DNA of 64,000 bases from Acanthococcus lagerstroemiae (taxonomy: Eukaryota > Arthropoda > Insecta > Hemiptera > Eriococcidae). Every line of letters begins with the position of its first letter. Within the stretch, counting starts at the first letter, position 1. Position numbers and translations under genes: made by a program. Below are positions 46,541 to 57,568 of this stretch, one piece after another. The DNA lies in the NCBI GenBank assembly GCA_031841125.1, contig CM063109.1, forward strand, positions 3,448,321-3,512,320, in the 5' to 3' direction. Under the pieces are notes generated by a model. That model had not been told where the DNA came from. It saw nothing but the letters and a program-made list of their open reading frames with translations, and did no database searches.

Positions 46541-47600
46541 TCCTGACGTGTCTTCATGACTTTCCACAAGGCTTATCCTATCGAAGCCGCTGAATATGAA
46601 TGTATGGAAAGTGCTTCGAATAAAGCGAAAGGCGGCAGCTGCCAGCCCATGGCTACAGATCTTGTCCTCTTCAAGCTGGGTCATTCTGATTCTCGCATTC
46701 TCTCGAACGTCATCATCGATCGGTTTTTCACTCTCGTTCTTTTCCACGTCAACCGTACTACCACATACTGCATGGGTCCTGAGAGTCGACGACACTAAAC
46801 CGTAATTAATTAACTGAAGTTGTTCGACTAGAGTGAGGAGGATGAGTGGGAAGGCAGAGAAAAAAGCTGAAATAGCTTCGTCGAAATTTCCACGCGTTTG
46901 AAAAATAATAACGACGTCGGTCGAGCCGAAAATCAAGAAAGAAAAATGGCGAACGACAGACGGGAGAACATTTATTAACTTGTTACAATGTCATCATTCA
47001 TCAGTAGCATCGTCTGTTGCTGTTAAAACAACGCGTTAGTTTTAGCACCGTCATTATGGTTTGCGGCGTCGCAATTTACTCGTTCTGGTGTATATTTTAA
47101 ATGGAACGAACGTGTAAATGAACGCAGCCAGTTGGTCAATTTGTTAACACAAGCTATTCGGACCCGATTTCATCTCTGCTAATTGTATACTTGATAAATC
47201 GAAAGGCTTCGTCGCTGATTAAAAATAAACGTTTTTATTTTACTTACGGGAATTTACTAAGTGCCCTGTAAGTTGAAATCGCTTTTTTGGTGCCTAATAG
47301 GTGTTTTCAATCCTCATTTGACGAGTAAACTCAAGTATGATCGCTATTAATCCCCCTTGAAGAATTATAGAACAATGCACTAAATCCCTTCAGCTGTAAA
47401 CAAGAAAGACTTTGGTCGTTAAAGGCATTTTTTATGAAAAAAAGTCGACTAATTACGTTACATTGCGATTTGGAGTACTTACATAAACAAAACTTTGGGT
47501 TCGTGATGTCGTACAGATCTATAAATGTGATGTAGAACGAGAAAACGATCTTACGTTAGAAAATTCAGTTTCGGGTTTATGACATAAATTTGGTGAAATT
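46541..47600. other. CpG-containing unassigned DNA with a 133-codon minus frame
   Basis: 46535-46936 (minus) is open for 133 codons and has balanced composition, including an acidic stretch (ENARIRMTQLEEDKICSHG). I recognise no domain or bounding splice sites. Overlapping + frames exist, so coding is doubtful. 46940-47250 is CpG-containing and may be single copy. Confidence 0.3.
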
Positions 47601-47613
47601 GCATTACTCTTTC

Positions 47614-47724
47614 CATATCCCCTCGGTACTGATGCGATGCCTGAAAGGGTAGTTTCCGGGGCCGGGGGTGCGGTGTCTCAGGGGCCACTTTGGCATGCGT
47701 GCATCGCCATACGTCCCACCACAC
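47614..47724 (+). mobile_element. ~110-bp SINE-like unit, copy 3, with perfect 12-bp TSD
   Basis: From CATATCCCCTCGGTACTGAT through GAAAGGGTAGTTTCCGGGGC to GTCCCACCACAC. The direct repeat CATTACTCTTTC is present at 47602-47613 and 47725-47736 without mismatch, which fixes both ends and shows this short form moved as a unit. No internal pol III boxes were convincing. Confidence 0.85.
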
Positions 47725-47736
47725 CATTACTCTTTC

Positions 47737-50105
47737 ATATAAGACCATTACTACTTCGTAAAAGTGATGCTAGATAGCTCTGGGACCGGAGTTCGTACGG
47801 AAGGTAGTACGATATCTTTAAACGCGTTTTTCTCGAAATCTCGATTTCTTTCGTAAGATCGGTCTTCTTCTTCCACGTCACAAATAGTGCCCCGTTCATT
47901 TTGAATATAGGTTCATAACTCTCCTTCTGATTGTTACACGAGATCAGAAGATCTGAAATATTCGGTTATGTTGAACAGAATAGCAAATCACTTTTTAGAA
48001 ACCACTCTAATGACTGTAAACATGACACTAAACCAAATGATAATTTCAAAATACTAAAAATACAAAAGAACTTATAAAAAAAGAAAACTACAAAAACAAA
48101 GGGAAATTATAAAAATAAAGTCGGGTCAAACCAATAACTTAATAAACACAACTACAAACTTTGAAAACGAAACACTTTTCCCAGTAATAACAAAACAAAA
48201 AGAACTTAACAACAAGGATTGGTGTACCGGACCGCCGGACCTCTGCCAGTAACCAGTCACAGGACATGACTAACAATTCACCATACGGTACTACCTGAAT
48301 CAATATAGTGTGTTGAAGACAGGCTTTTGCTTCAGTAACTAAGTCCATGATGATGGGGTTGACACCCGAAAAGTTCTGACAAAAATACGTGGCTTCCGCG
48401 TGAAATTGTTACGAACTTCAAGATCTGTAAAAAACAAAATTGGGACTTCGTCGGCAGTAACAATCGAATTTTGTATTTCTTAACATCGCTCGCAGCAATC
48501 GTTTATTGCCCGTTCCTGCTTCTAAACGAAAATTTGATACTCGATCTTTTGAGAGTGATCGGATCGGGTTTGGTTTTTAGTGGTGGTGTAGTGGTTTCTG
48601 GGAAAGAAACTACTCTTGAGATTTCAGTCATATGTATTTCGTCGAATGCTGATTTGGGGGACGTTTTACACCTGAAGGAACAAGACTGATTCAAAAATGG
48701 ATAAGTACCTGAAAAGCTATTAGAAGAATCGTATTATATCGGCTCGACATTTCCTTTTCATTACTCTTCCACCAAATTTCCTTCCCCCCTCTCATCTAAT
48801 ACATGAATTTTGTGAATTAGATAGGTTGGACCCTCGGTAACTCGTGTGGCCAATCTGCCCTTGGGCTGATTCGTGAGTCATTGTAGTGGGTGCCACTTTT
48901 GGCACAGTTCTCCGAAACATCTTCCAGAGTCGTCTTCAGGGGAGCTCTATCTTCGAAACCCGGGTTATGGAGTCTTTACCAAATATTAATACATCACCAT
49001 AAATGACGTAACTATGACACATCTGAGAAGAAGGCAAATTTTGATGTACTGAACTTTTTCCTCTTTTTTCTTCCTTCTCGATATAATCTTAAAAAAAAAA
49101 AAAATTGTGCTTCCACCAATTCGGGGCTTCAGGACCTCCAAATCCTAAATCTGGCCCTAGCAAGTATTATTGATTGACAGGAAGCAATCCGTGGGTTTTA
49201 GCCTCATTTCGTCAAGTGATAGGAGGGGGGGGGGCATTTTCGTTGCATGTCTGGTTTTCAACTTTCGAAGCTGCGTTTGTTCGTTTTGGCGGCTCGACTC
49301 GAATACATTGCTAGGCATTTATATTTTTTATGTAGTTTCAAAACTAACAGATTCTTCGACTTTATGTTAAAAAAACATATAGTTGGTTCTAGGTGGACGA
49401 GGTGATAATCTTTTCCTACAACTGTCCAAAATATAATTTTTTCGTAGAGATTTTTTTTTTTTAATTGAAAAAATTTGACTAATTTTGTTCGCGAGTAATT
49501 ATTTAAGATTGCACACCATGGAATCTACCCTCATCGAAGAATTCTAGAACCGGGCTTGTGAAACAATTCACATTTTCAGTGAAAGTCCAAATTTTGATCA
49601 TATACCATGAAACTGGTATATACCGTTGTTAAAAAAATTAAACACAGTTCACAGTGCTAGGACGTAGTGTATATCGGATGAGCAAAATTTAAAAAATAGA
49701 AGAGTAAACATCATCAGACAACTACACTAAAATCAAAATCATGAAATCATTTTTCGAAAAATAATTTAAAATTATGAGCAAAGTTATTTTTTCCTCGATG
49801 TTTTGATTTTTATCGCTTTAAGATCTCGAAAATCCAAATCATTGGAATTGGAAAATTAATTATTGATTTTGAAATTACGATCTCACAGTTGAGCATAATG
49901 GCTTAAATAATTCAAATTCAGCAATTTTTCTGATTTGAGTTTTCCCATCCCTGATTATGCATTCTGAATAGATCGTGGTTGTTGACAGAAAATAGTAAGA
50001 AACGTATAATTAAAATCATTTTTGCGATTTTAAAAAATCACGAATATCGAGAAAAAATTTGAAGTACACGAGAAAAACTAAATTGAGTCTAAGATATGAT
50101 CATAC
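47737..50105. other. unassigned DNA
   Basis: Contains a run of 14 A near 49091, a G-run near 49207, and single-copy-looking sequence at 48130-48700 with overlapping short frames (48139-48348, 48471-48689, 48503-48694). None has a motif. No RNA gene seen. Confidence 0.35.
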
Positions 50106-51377
50106 AATTAAACATTACATTACATTACATTTGTGTGTGAGGTGGCGCTATATGCACCGAGAGCTCGGACTTTGCAGTCCATTGCATTATTCCTCAAGTT
50201 GCTGTTAAGGATCAGCTCAATAGCCCCTCTTTTACAGCCAAAGTGAGAATTTTACTCAGCTCTATCCCTTTGACTTCACTGGGTGCTGGATATTCCAGCC
50301 CCAATGCTTCGCGTCTTGTCCCGGCTATTGCTGGGCACCGACATATGATATGGATCGAGGTTTCTTCCTCTTCTCCACAGTACCTACAGGAGCCGCTTCT
50401 TACCACTCCTATTTTATACCACATGTATTTTGTGGCCCCATGACCGGTTAGTAGTCCGACCATGAGCCTTGCATGTTTCTTGTCAAGCCCTAATAGGAAC
50501 TTGACATACTTACTGGGGGTGTCCCCTATCAGTGTTTTGCTGACGTTTTTGCCGCTGGCCAACCGCCAGTGCATTTCCGTCTGCTTCCTTATCCAGGCCT
50601 TTACTTTGGATTTTATGACGCTGTATGCTACAGGAAAACACGGCCTGGACGTTTCCAGTTCCTTTTTGGTGCCCTCCTTCGCTAGCTTGCCAGCGATCAC
50701 GTTCCCTTTTACGCCGCAGTGTCCCGGTGTCCATAGTACGGTGACCCGGTTCTCCTGAGCAAGGGTGTATAGTTTGTTAACACACTCCGCCACTACCAGG
50801 GATGTAGTTTGGAGTGACGATAGTACTTTGATAGCCGATTGACTGTTTGTACAGATATAGATCTGCTTATTAACAAGGCCCTTCTGCTGGCTTCTCTCAA
50901 TGGCCACCGTGATCGCCATTATCTCCGCTTGGAGGATAGTGACGCCCTCGCCCAGTGCCACTGAACAGTTGTCAGCGCCTTTTTCATTCGTGATTCCGAT
51001 TCCTACACTTTGGTCATACTTAGAGGCATTTGCAAACCATACATTCTCCTTTTTTCCCAGAATGCTTGGCCACCTCTTTTCCAAAGCCTCCCGTGTGGGT
51101 ATTAGCGCACGGTATGGCTTGTCAAAGAAATGTTCCATCGCAATTCTATCCTTTGGCATCCCAAAGCATTTGTCTATCGTCCTGGCCATCTCCCATATCC
51201 TTCCGTGGCCTGTCTTATGGGCCCAAAGGTTTGGTTGACCCAGACGATAAGCCCCCATTATCGCCGCTGCTTCTATAGCAGTGTGAAGTGGTGGCAAGTT
51301 CACGAGCCTTTCCAGTGCCTTTGTCGGCACCGTACTCATTGCCCCTGTTGTCATCACGCACGCGAAAAATTAAACAT
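50106..51377 (-). mobile_element. 5'-truncated LOA-like LINE with 10-bp TSD
   Basis: The element body is about 50116-51367 on the minus strand. Direct repeats AATTAAACAT lie at 50106-50115 and 51368-51377. At the 3' end a short pentamer repeat (TAATG on the minus strand, 50113-50131) forms the tail, a feature of I/LOA/R1-type LINEs. Only the last 1.25 kb of what should be a 5-6 kb element was copied. The uninterrupted frame inside argues for a fairly young insertion. Confidence 0.8.
50212..51357 (-). CDS. C-terminal ORF2 of LOA-like LINE: RNase H and zinc knuckle
   Basis: A single open frame of 381 codons, truncated at its N-terminus. Residues 1-40 (TGAMSTVPTKALERLVNLPP and IEAAAIMGAYRL) match the post-reverse-transcriptase region of LOA-type ORF2. 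Residues 105-240 form an RNase H domain: NVWFANASKYDQSVGIGIT, LQAEIMAI, YICTNSQSAIKVL, WTPGHCGVKGN and AGKLAKEG. Residues ~330-352 hold a zinc knuckle CX2CX8HX4C (CRYCGEEEETSIHIICRC). RNase H normally needs D, E, D, D. Here only E (in LQAEI) persists; the three aspartate positions read N (ANASK), N (CTNSQ) and G (AGKLA). Domain order is typical; the catalytic changes are not. Confidence 0.85.
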   Translation of the reverse strand: MMTTGAMSTVPTKALERLVNLPPLHTAIEAAAIMGAYRLGQPNLWAHKTGHGRIWEMARTIDKCFGMPKDRIAMEHFFDKPYRALIPTREALEKRWPSILGKKENVWFANASKYDQSVGIGITNEKGADNCSVALGEGVTILQAEIMAITVAIERSQQKGLVNKQIYICTNSQSAIKVLSSLQTTSLVVAECVNKLYTLAQENRVTVLWTPGHCGVKGNVIAGKLAKEGTKKELETSRPCFPVAYSVIKSKVKAWIRKQTEMHWRLASGKNVSKTLIGDTPSKYVKFLLGLDKKHARLMVGLLTGHGATKYMWYKIGVVRSGSCRYCGEEEETSIHIICRCPAIAGTRREALGLEYPAPSEVKGIELSKILTLAVKEGLLS

Positions 51378-51687
51378 AAAATGACCTAAAATCAAATGAT
51401 GAGAACTTAAAATGACCCAATATCAAATGACGATCACGACTTTGTGGTTTATTATTTGGCCTATTTTTGTCACACAACACAACTACACAACACTATATTA
51501 GATGCTAGAAAAAATGAAAGCCGCCGGAAATATTACAAAGAAATGGACAATACGATACGGGCATAAGAATTCGATCATTCACTATAACTGTCAAAAAGAA
51601 ATTCTGAAAATATTCTCATCATTTTCTCTGAAAAATATTTTTGAAAATGCTGAGACTCGCTGAAAATATTCTCGTTATTAACCTTGG
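51378..51687. other. unassigned spacer
   Basis: AT-rich, with AAAATGACC and ATCAAATGA repeated near 51380-51435. No gene. Confidence 0.4.
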
Positions 51688-51695
51688 TCAGGTAG

Positions 51696-51865
51696 CATAG
51701 GTGTGAATGGTGGGACTACCCCCTCCAGATCCTCTAAAAATCCTTCCCCTAAAAAAAAACCTGAAAAACTATGCGAGTGAACAAATTTTTAGTATTATTT
51801 TGATACTTGTCAGTCCTCTGATGAGCTTCCCTCCCTTCGCCCTAGGCCGTCTATTTGCGCTTATG
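51696..51865 (+). mobile_element. hAT-like MITE copy B, intact, 8-bp TSD
   Basis: Terminal inverted repeats CATAGGTGTGAATGG (left) and the complement of CTATTTGCGCTTATG (right). 8-bp flanks TCAGGTAG (51688-51695) and TCAGGTAT (51866-51873) fit a hAT-type target duplication with one later change. 170 bp, no coding capacity. It serves as the uninterrupted reference for copy A at 16474. Confidence 0.75.
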
Positions 51866-51873
51866 TCAGGTAT

Positions 51874-53689
51874 CGGTGATAACGAGAAGCGCTTTGATTT
51901 CGAGTTATCGAACATTTTTTGGTTCAACTTCTTAATACGAGTTGAATGCGAACTGAGTCGTAATGTACCTAACTCATTTTATGAAGTCACGCTTAACTCG
52001 AGGATTTGAAGCATTTGTGAGCCAATAATAAATGATCGAGCGTTTATTCAAGTGGCATTTGCTGAACAAATTCCGAGCGAATTTCAAGCGTACACTCCTT
52101 AATCATTAATGTTCAAGAATTCTACCATTGTTATATGCTCAAGAGGGGGTAGAGTACAAAATTATGCAAAATAAGTACATACAATATTACGATACCATTT
52201 TTCAGTTCCTCTTTTTAAGCTGACTTATTCGATATATATTTTTCGGTGGGGGGGGAGGGGGGTTACAAAATTTAAAAATGTGAGTAAGTAATGCTCCAGA
52301 GTAAATACGTGACTATGACATCAAATTTTGATTCGAAATTGCGATTCGGACGTAGGGCTAGCAAAATCGAGCTTACACTGAACAGGTAATGAGAACTTGT
52401 TGCATACCTGAGAAAACTGAAGGGACAGTATTATTTCTCAAGCGGCTATGAGAACTGGCAATAACATCGATTAAGGTTGCCGCTAGCCCTTACTAGTATT
52501 CAGGTTCCGAATAATCTGCCTCGGTGTGCGAAAGTAGGCAATCGGTTCAACTGTGCAAAAACTTTGGGTGTCCGCGACCTGACCTAGAACAACGTTATGT
52601 GACGCGAGCCGTGGAATATTACTTTATGCCGGCAATAACGTTTACAACCCATCGATTATCCATTATTCCGCGATTATACTTACTCAGACGCAAATTGTAC
52701 CATAACGAGTTAACAAGTCGCGTATTAAATGTACGACATTCGAGGCGAATTTATTTGTACAAGTTTCAGGTTACTAAGTACTTAACATCTTTCGGAAGAA
52801 TCGATGGCCGGCATCTCTTGAAAAGTTTTTAATTTATAGTCATTTTGTCGAAATGCCCGCCATACATCAGCACATTGGGAGATACAATTTTAATTATTTA
52901 TTTATCGTCTTACGATAAATCGGTTGTAGGGTTAATATCGCCAGTAAATTTATACGATAAAAATACACGTTACGGCGTGTGTGTAGCAAATCACCGAGAA
53001 ATATTTTCGCGATAACTTCTTTCTCATTTAAATGACGTATAAATAACGTACATCTTGTATTGCGATGCGATCGCATCGCATCGGTGAATTCTCGCGTACT
53101 TACGCCATTTAAGGTATCTTCTTCGCAATTGTACTGGGCTCAGTCATGTGTGTCTTCTTCGGCTCTGCCATAAATTACACAATAAAATCAACGTGATATC
53201 GAACGAAGGCAGACTCTATGCGTTTCTGTATGGACGAGTCAACTCTAAAAAGCCCCAGCTCGTGGTGGTCACGTTTTACGTGTTAATCAGCGAGTGTATT
53301 CGATGCCAAAGGTCGACAATTCGTGGGGCGGCCGGTATTCGTGCTCTTTATAAACTATGCAGGCCTGCCTACCTATCTACGCGAACTCCAACAGGTGCAG
53401 GGTTGATATTTATGAACATGGTACTCGCGAATGAATATAAATAGTAACCGGAGAAAAATTATGTCACGATGGAAAAGTAATCGTTTCTTTCCGTCTCACG
53501 AGTTTCTTTCTTGATGAGATGGTAAACGAAAAGGCAAAGTTACAAATATTTTCCGAACGTAATCCGAGTATGGAAGATCAGTTCCTACATTTATGGTGAG
53601 CTCTCAACTAGGGCCACGGAAAGAAAATCTGGGCCCGGGGCGAAGTCTTTTTATGTATTTTTTATTTTACGTTTAACGGGACACTTACT
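51874..53689. other. unassigned DNA, CpG-richer at 52480-53450
   Basis: G-run near 52250. The segment 52480-53450 has moderate CpG, palindromic GATGCGATGCGATCGCATCG near 53062, and frames without motif (52524-52832, 53148-53444). It looks single copy; function unknown. Confidence 0.35.
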
Positions 53690-54655
53690 GCCTAGTGGCT
53701 ATGTTCCCAACAGCGGGTACTATTTACAAGGATTTATATAATTCAGTTTTTTTCAATTAGATATACTAAATCCGCGATGTTGTCGAATTCGAGGCTGGGA
53801 GATAGTGTTGGGCCTCTATGTTGCTGGTATTTAGGGTAGTCATGTATCATACATGGTGAACCGTGATGATGGTATGGCAGTTTGTGCACATAGGGGGAGG
53901 TTGGCGTGAAAGCAGGTGTTCCTGGGTGATCTGAGTGTGTCCCAGTAGAGTTCTGTTGATCGCAGTTTCAATTTGGACGCTATTCAGCGTAAGGGAACCA
54001 ACCAGCAAAATCTGCTTTTTGAGAACACGTGATTCGAAGTTCAAGAGCCTTGTAGAAACTATATGACATAGCGTTTACTGATAAGCATTTTTCAACGTGA
54101 GTACACATTTTTGAATCGGTGGCCCAATTTTGAAAAATTCTACTTTTTTATGCTCTTTCCAACGATACTAATAACTCATGTTGTTTACAAATGTTGGTTG
54201 GTTCCCTTACGCTGAATAGCATCCACTTCACGCAATTTGCAGAGTTTGCCAGTTGATTTGGTCCAGTCGTGGATGTCCGGTTTTATGTTACGAAGTTTGC
54301 CGGTAGAGTTTCTCCATTCTTCTAACCAAGCAATGGTTAACAAGAGGCGCGCGTGAGTTTTTATGTCTGGAGGATTGAGTAGAGGCAGGTATTGGATTGC
54401 AGATGTTTCGGATGCTCTGTCGACGATGTCATGGGCCGTGAGGCTACAGTGTCCTGGGGTCCATGCAAATGTAATTTCTTTGGTTTGTCTGAGGTGATGG
54501 ATTGTTGTGAGGACTTGTGTTGTGATGGCATCTTGTTCAGTGGATTCGTAAACTTGAAGTTTGCGAAAAGCGACTTGAGAGTCAGTGAACACGATGAATT
54601 TCGAGTGGTTTTCGGTCGGTAGTGGAGGAGGCATTGGTATATTGCTCCCGTTTCG
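53690..54655 (-). pseudogene. I-clade-like LINE ORF2 C-terminus: RNase H and zinc knuckle, broken
   Basis: The minus-strand frame 54634-54185 reads FIVFTDSQVAFRKLQVYEST and FAWTPGHCSLTAHDIVDRAS, an RNase H domain whose TDSQ and final aspartate are kept. A neighbouring frame (54696-54361) supplies the upstream IYQCLL portion. After a gap the frame 54044-53847 continues with NRTLLGHTQITQEHLLS then PPMCTNCHTIITVHHV. This is the GHTxLTHxHLL plus C-x2-C-x-H zinc-knuckle region typical of I-type ORF2. Stops, frameshifts and a 25-bp inverted duplication (53979-54003 against 54196-54220) disable it. Confidence 0.8.
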
Positions 54656-55390
54656 ATGGTGTGCGCCGAGTGCTCAGACTTTGCTGTCCATTCCACTTTT
54701 CTTCAGGTTGCTATTAAGGGTCAGTTCAGTAGCCTCACTTTTACAGCCAAGTGAGAATTTTACCGAGTTCTATCCCTTTGACTTCACTGGGTGCTGGATA
54801 CTATAATCCCATGCAGGGGCGAAACAAAGGGGTGCGGGGGGTGTTACACCCCCCAGGGTCGTCAGTGCAGTTGGGAAATTCGGCAAATCGGCAGTTGGCG
54901 AACGATAAATGTAATAAAGTTTACTGGCCACTCGGCAAAATATTCATTTTCAATTCATTTTATTTGACAAAGTTTCAGTCGTCACCCCCCCCCCCCTAGA
55001 AAAAACAGCCAGTTTCGCTACTGATCCCATGCTTCGCGTCTTGTCCGGGCTATTGCTGGGCATTGACATATGATGTGAATCGTTCGTCGCTTACTTATCC
55101 AAGCTTTTACTTCGGATTTTATGACACCATATGCTACGAGAAGACACGACCTGGGCATTGTCAGTTCCTTTTTTGTGCCCTCATTTGCTAGCTTATCCGC
55201 AATCATGTTCCATTTCATGACGCAGTGCCCCAGTGTCCATAGTATAGTGACACGGTTCTCCTAAGCAAGGGTGTATAATTTGTTAATGCAGTCCACCACC
55301 ACCAAGGATGTACTTTGGTGTGCCGATAGTGCCTTAATAGCCGTTTGACTGTCTGTACGGATATACATAGATCTGCTTATTAACAAGAAC
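54656..55390 (-). pseudogene. second LOA-like LINE copy, deleted and interrupted
   Basis: Nucleotide similarity to 50150-50880 is easy to see: CAGCTCAATAGCC versus CAGTTCAGTAGCC, then CTATCCCTTTGACTTCACTG, GCTTCGCGTCTTGTCC, CTAGCTTRYC and TCTGCTTATTAACAAG. Internal deletions remove the zinc knuckle and most of the C-terminus (after about 55085). A 210-bp MITE sits at 54814-55023. Unlike the copy at 50212 it preserves the RNase H aspartates at two positions (RTDSQT near 55355, IADKLA near 55200). It abuts the I-like fragment at 54655. Confidence 0.75.
54814..55023. mobile_element. hAT-like MITE nested in LOA-like copy, 8-bp TSD
   Basis: 210 bp bounded by CAGGGGCGAAAC and the complement of GTTTCGCTACTG (10 of 12 matching). 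The duplication ATCCCATG occurs at 54806-54813 and 55024-55031 and is single in the related, uninterrupted LINE copy near 50300 (CCCCAATGCTTCGCG). Terminal CAG...CTG with an 8-bp duplication is the hAT pattern. Contains a self-complementary GGGGGGTGTTACACCCCCC and a C-run of 13. Confidence 0.85.
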
Positions 55391-57567
55391 AAGCAATTTA
55401 CTGTCGTGCAAATAGATGTTTAAGATTTCTAATCTACTGGAAGTATATATCGACCTGCAAAAAATTATGGACACCTGTTTTTAGGAACTTTTTTAGCGTT
55501 CTATCTCAGCGGTGAATGGTCGAATAAAGGAATAATATTTGCGGTTCATTCAAAAAGCGTTTTCAAAAATGTCCACCGAATCTCGTAAAATTTAGTTATT
55601 TTATTCATTTCCTTAAAAACTTTGACATCGAATAATTCGGAAGGAATTAATTTTTTCATAGTTAAATTTCGGTCCAACGACATAATACAACCCAAGATGT
55701 ACTATAAACAAAACTATGCTGAAAACTGAATTCAAATATCTTCTTTAAACATCGAGAAAAGGTGCTTTTCATAAACATATCGACTCGAGTGCTGTCAACT
55801 TATCAAGGCCTTAGTGTCAAGAAGAGGAACTATCTCTTCTAATCCCCGCAGCCTGTACCTATCTTGAATCGAATGTTTGCCCCGCTGTCGAGCCATTCAG
55901 TCGCTTAAAAAACTGAATTAATGCGAATAATAAGATCATGTGTAAACTCTTCTGATACACCTAGAACGACTTGATACAAAATGTGACATCATCGAATGAA
56001 ATGAATAAAAAATGTTGCCTCCTGACCACGTTCGCTTACTTGGGAACCTACAAAGAAATTTTATTTTCACAAATCACTGTAAAGAAACGAAGTGCTCCGA
56101 GTTGAATTTGTGAAGGGCAGTAGACCTAATTTTCAGGTTTTCTAATTCCAGTTTCTGTTTTTGTCAGTGTACAAGCCTATAATGCCGTGCGACCGCAGGT
56201 GAGGGCATTGTCCCGAGACGTTTGCTCGTTAACTGTAAATTTGGTTTGGAATTATCATGCCTTGAGCGGTTCCCTCTGGTAGTCTCATCACGACTACAAC
56301 CTATGGCTTTTGGGAAGCTTAGCCTATTCGCAGACTAATTTTATAAGTTCTCCCGGCAAACAGTTATCAGAAATCAAAACACGCAGAGGTCTACACTCTT
56401 CGCTCGGCCTTGCAAGGGGTTGAGCGGCGACCTCCCCTCCTCAATAATATTTCGTTATCTTCCGATGTATGTATGCCAAAGTAAGCAGTCCGAATTTTTA
56501 GTTGTAGTATTAAATGGATTTCTGTTGTTTGTTTCAGGTACGTGCTTCATCTATCTTCTGGAGTTATACTTTCTTAACGGGTATGTACAAATAAGTTGAA
56601 AATGATTCATTTGGTATTTTGTTTCGGAAAAATACCTTTTATATGCAACTAGTACAATATTAGCAATACGGATTTCAAACTCTTATTGTCGCGTTGGTAC
56701 GACCATGCCCATCGACCTACACTTGCGAACATACATATTATATTAGTTAGTATTGATGATAATTAGGTGTTCGTCTTTCCTCTCCACCTCTGCGGTTTCT
56801 TGCGCGCATTAGAAATGCGCAATATTGATATTTTCCGCTCTCATTTCATTTGATGGAGCAGCATGTCTCAAAAACCCATCAGCCCATCGGTCGCATACAT
56901 AATAAGATTATAACCCACGCATAATCGCGCTCATTTGTCTTACACCAGACTCATTAAGCAAATCATTACGTCGAAATTACGGCATTTCAGAGTCCTGCGT
57001 AGCCGTGAATTATCTAGTTTCATTGTTTGCGTACATAATTTGTAGGTGTGAGTAGAGTTATCGGGCTCTGAAGTCTACAAATTATACCGACTAAGGTGTT
57101 AAAAATACGTTCAGTTGTCCTGTAGCCATGTATGTAAATTGTATAGAAGAAATAGTTCGCCCTTGCAAATTTTGCTATTGCTTACAGCTGTGTTAAGATT
57201 CGTAGATACATATGTACTTTTTTATCAGCTCTTATTTATAGTCATATTTTGAGTAATGATTGACTTTGAGTTTTTATCAATACCAAACCCTACCGTTCTG
57301 CATGGTGTACTATTTGCGCGGTGCGACATTGCTCATCTCGAAACAACGATCATTTTTATGTCATATTGTGGGCATGGGGAATGGTGGAAGCTGCTTGAAA
57401 AAGTTAGAACACAAAACTGTCTAGCAAGCGCAAGAGATTCCTACGAGACGCCATTTTTGGGGAAATTTCTCTTCCAGCTTCTGGAAATCCTGCTGATTAT
57501 GAAAAAAAAAATCTCTATTTTGTGCTTCCACTGTGCAGTGTGAATAAAATTGAAATTAGGTTTTCCG
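55391..57567. other. unassigned DNA
   Basis: No gene recognised. At 56541-56580 a short stretch is bounded by TTGTTTCAG on the left and GGTATGT on the right like a micro-exon, but its translation does not resemble the transporter. 56750-57110 has single-copy-looking sequence. The 95-codon frame at 57256-57543 has no motif. Confidence 0.35.
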
Positions 57568-57568
57568 G

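Noticed and set aside
46535..46936. 133-codon minus-strand gene
   Set aside because: Open but with no motif, no defensible splice sites and competing plus-strand frames; kept only as a note in the unassigned stretch.
50243..51384. Plus-strand frames opposite the LOA-like ORF
   Set aside because: Antisense shadows of the 381-codon minus-strand LINE frame.
56533..56582. Short second exon of the transporter (acceptor TTGTTTCAG, donor GGTATGT)
   Set aside because: The ~40-bp stretch in the required phase does not resemble the second transmembrane region of SLC16 proteins and is too short; splice-like flanks are common by chance.
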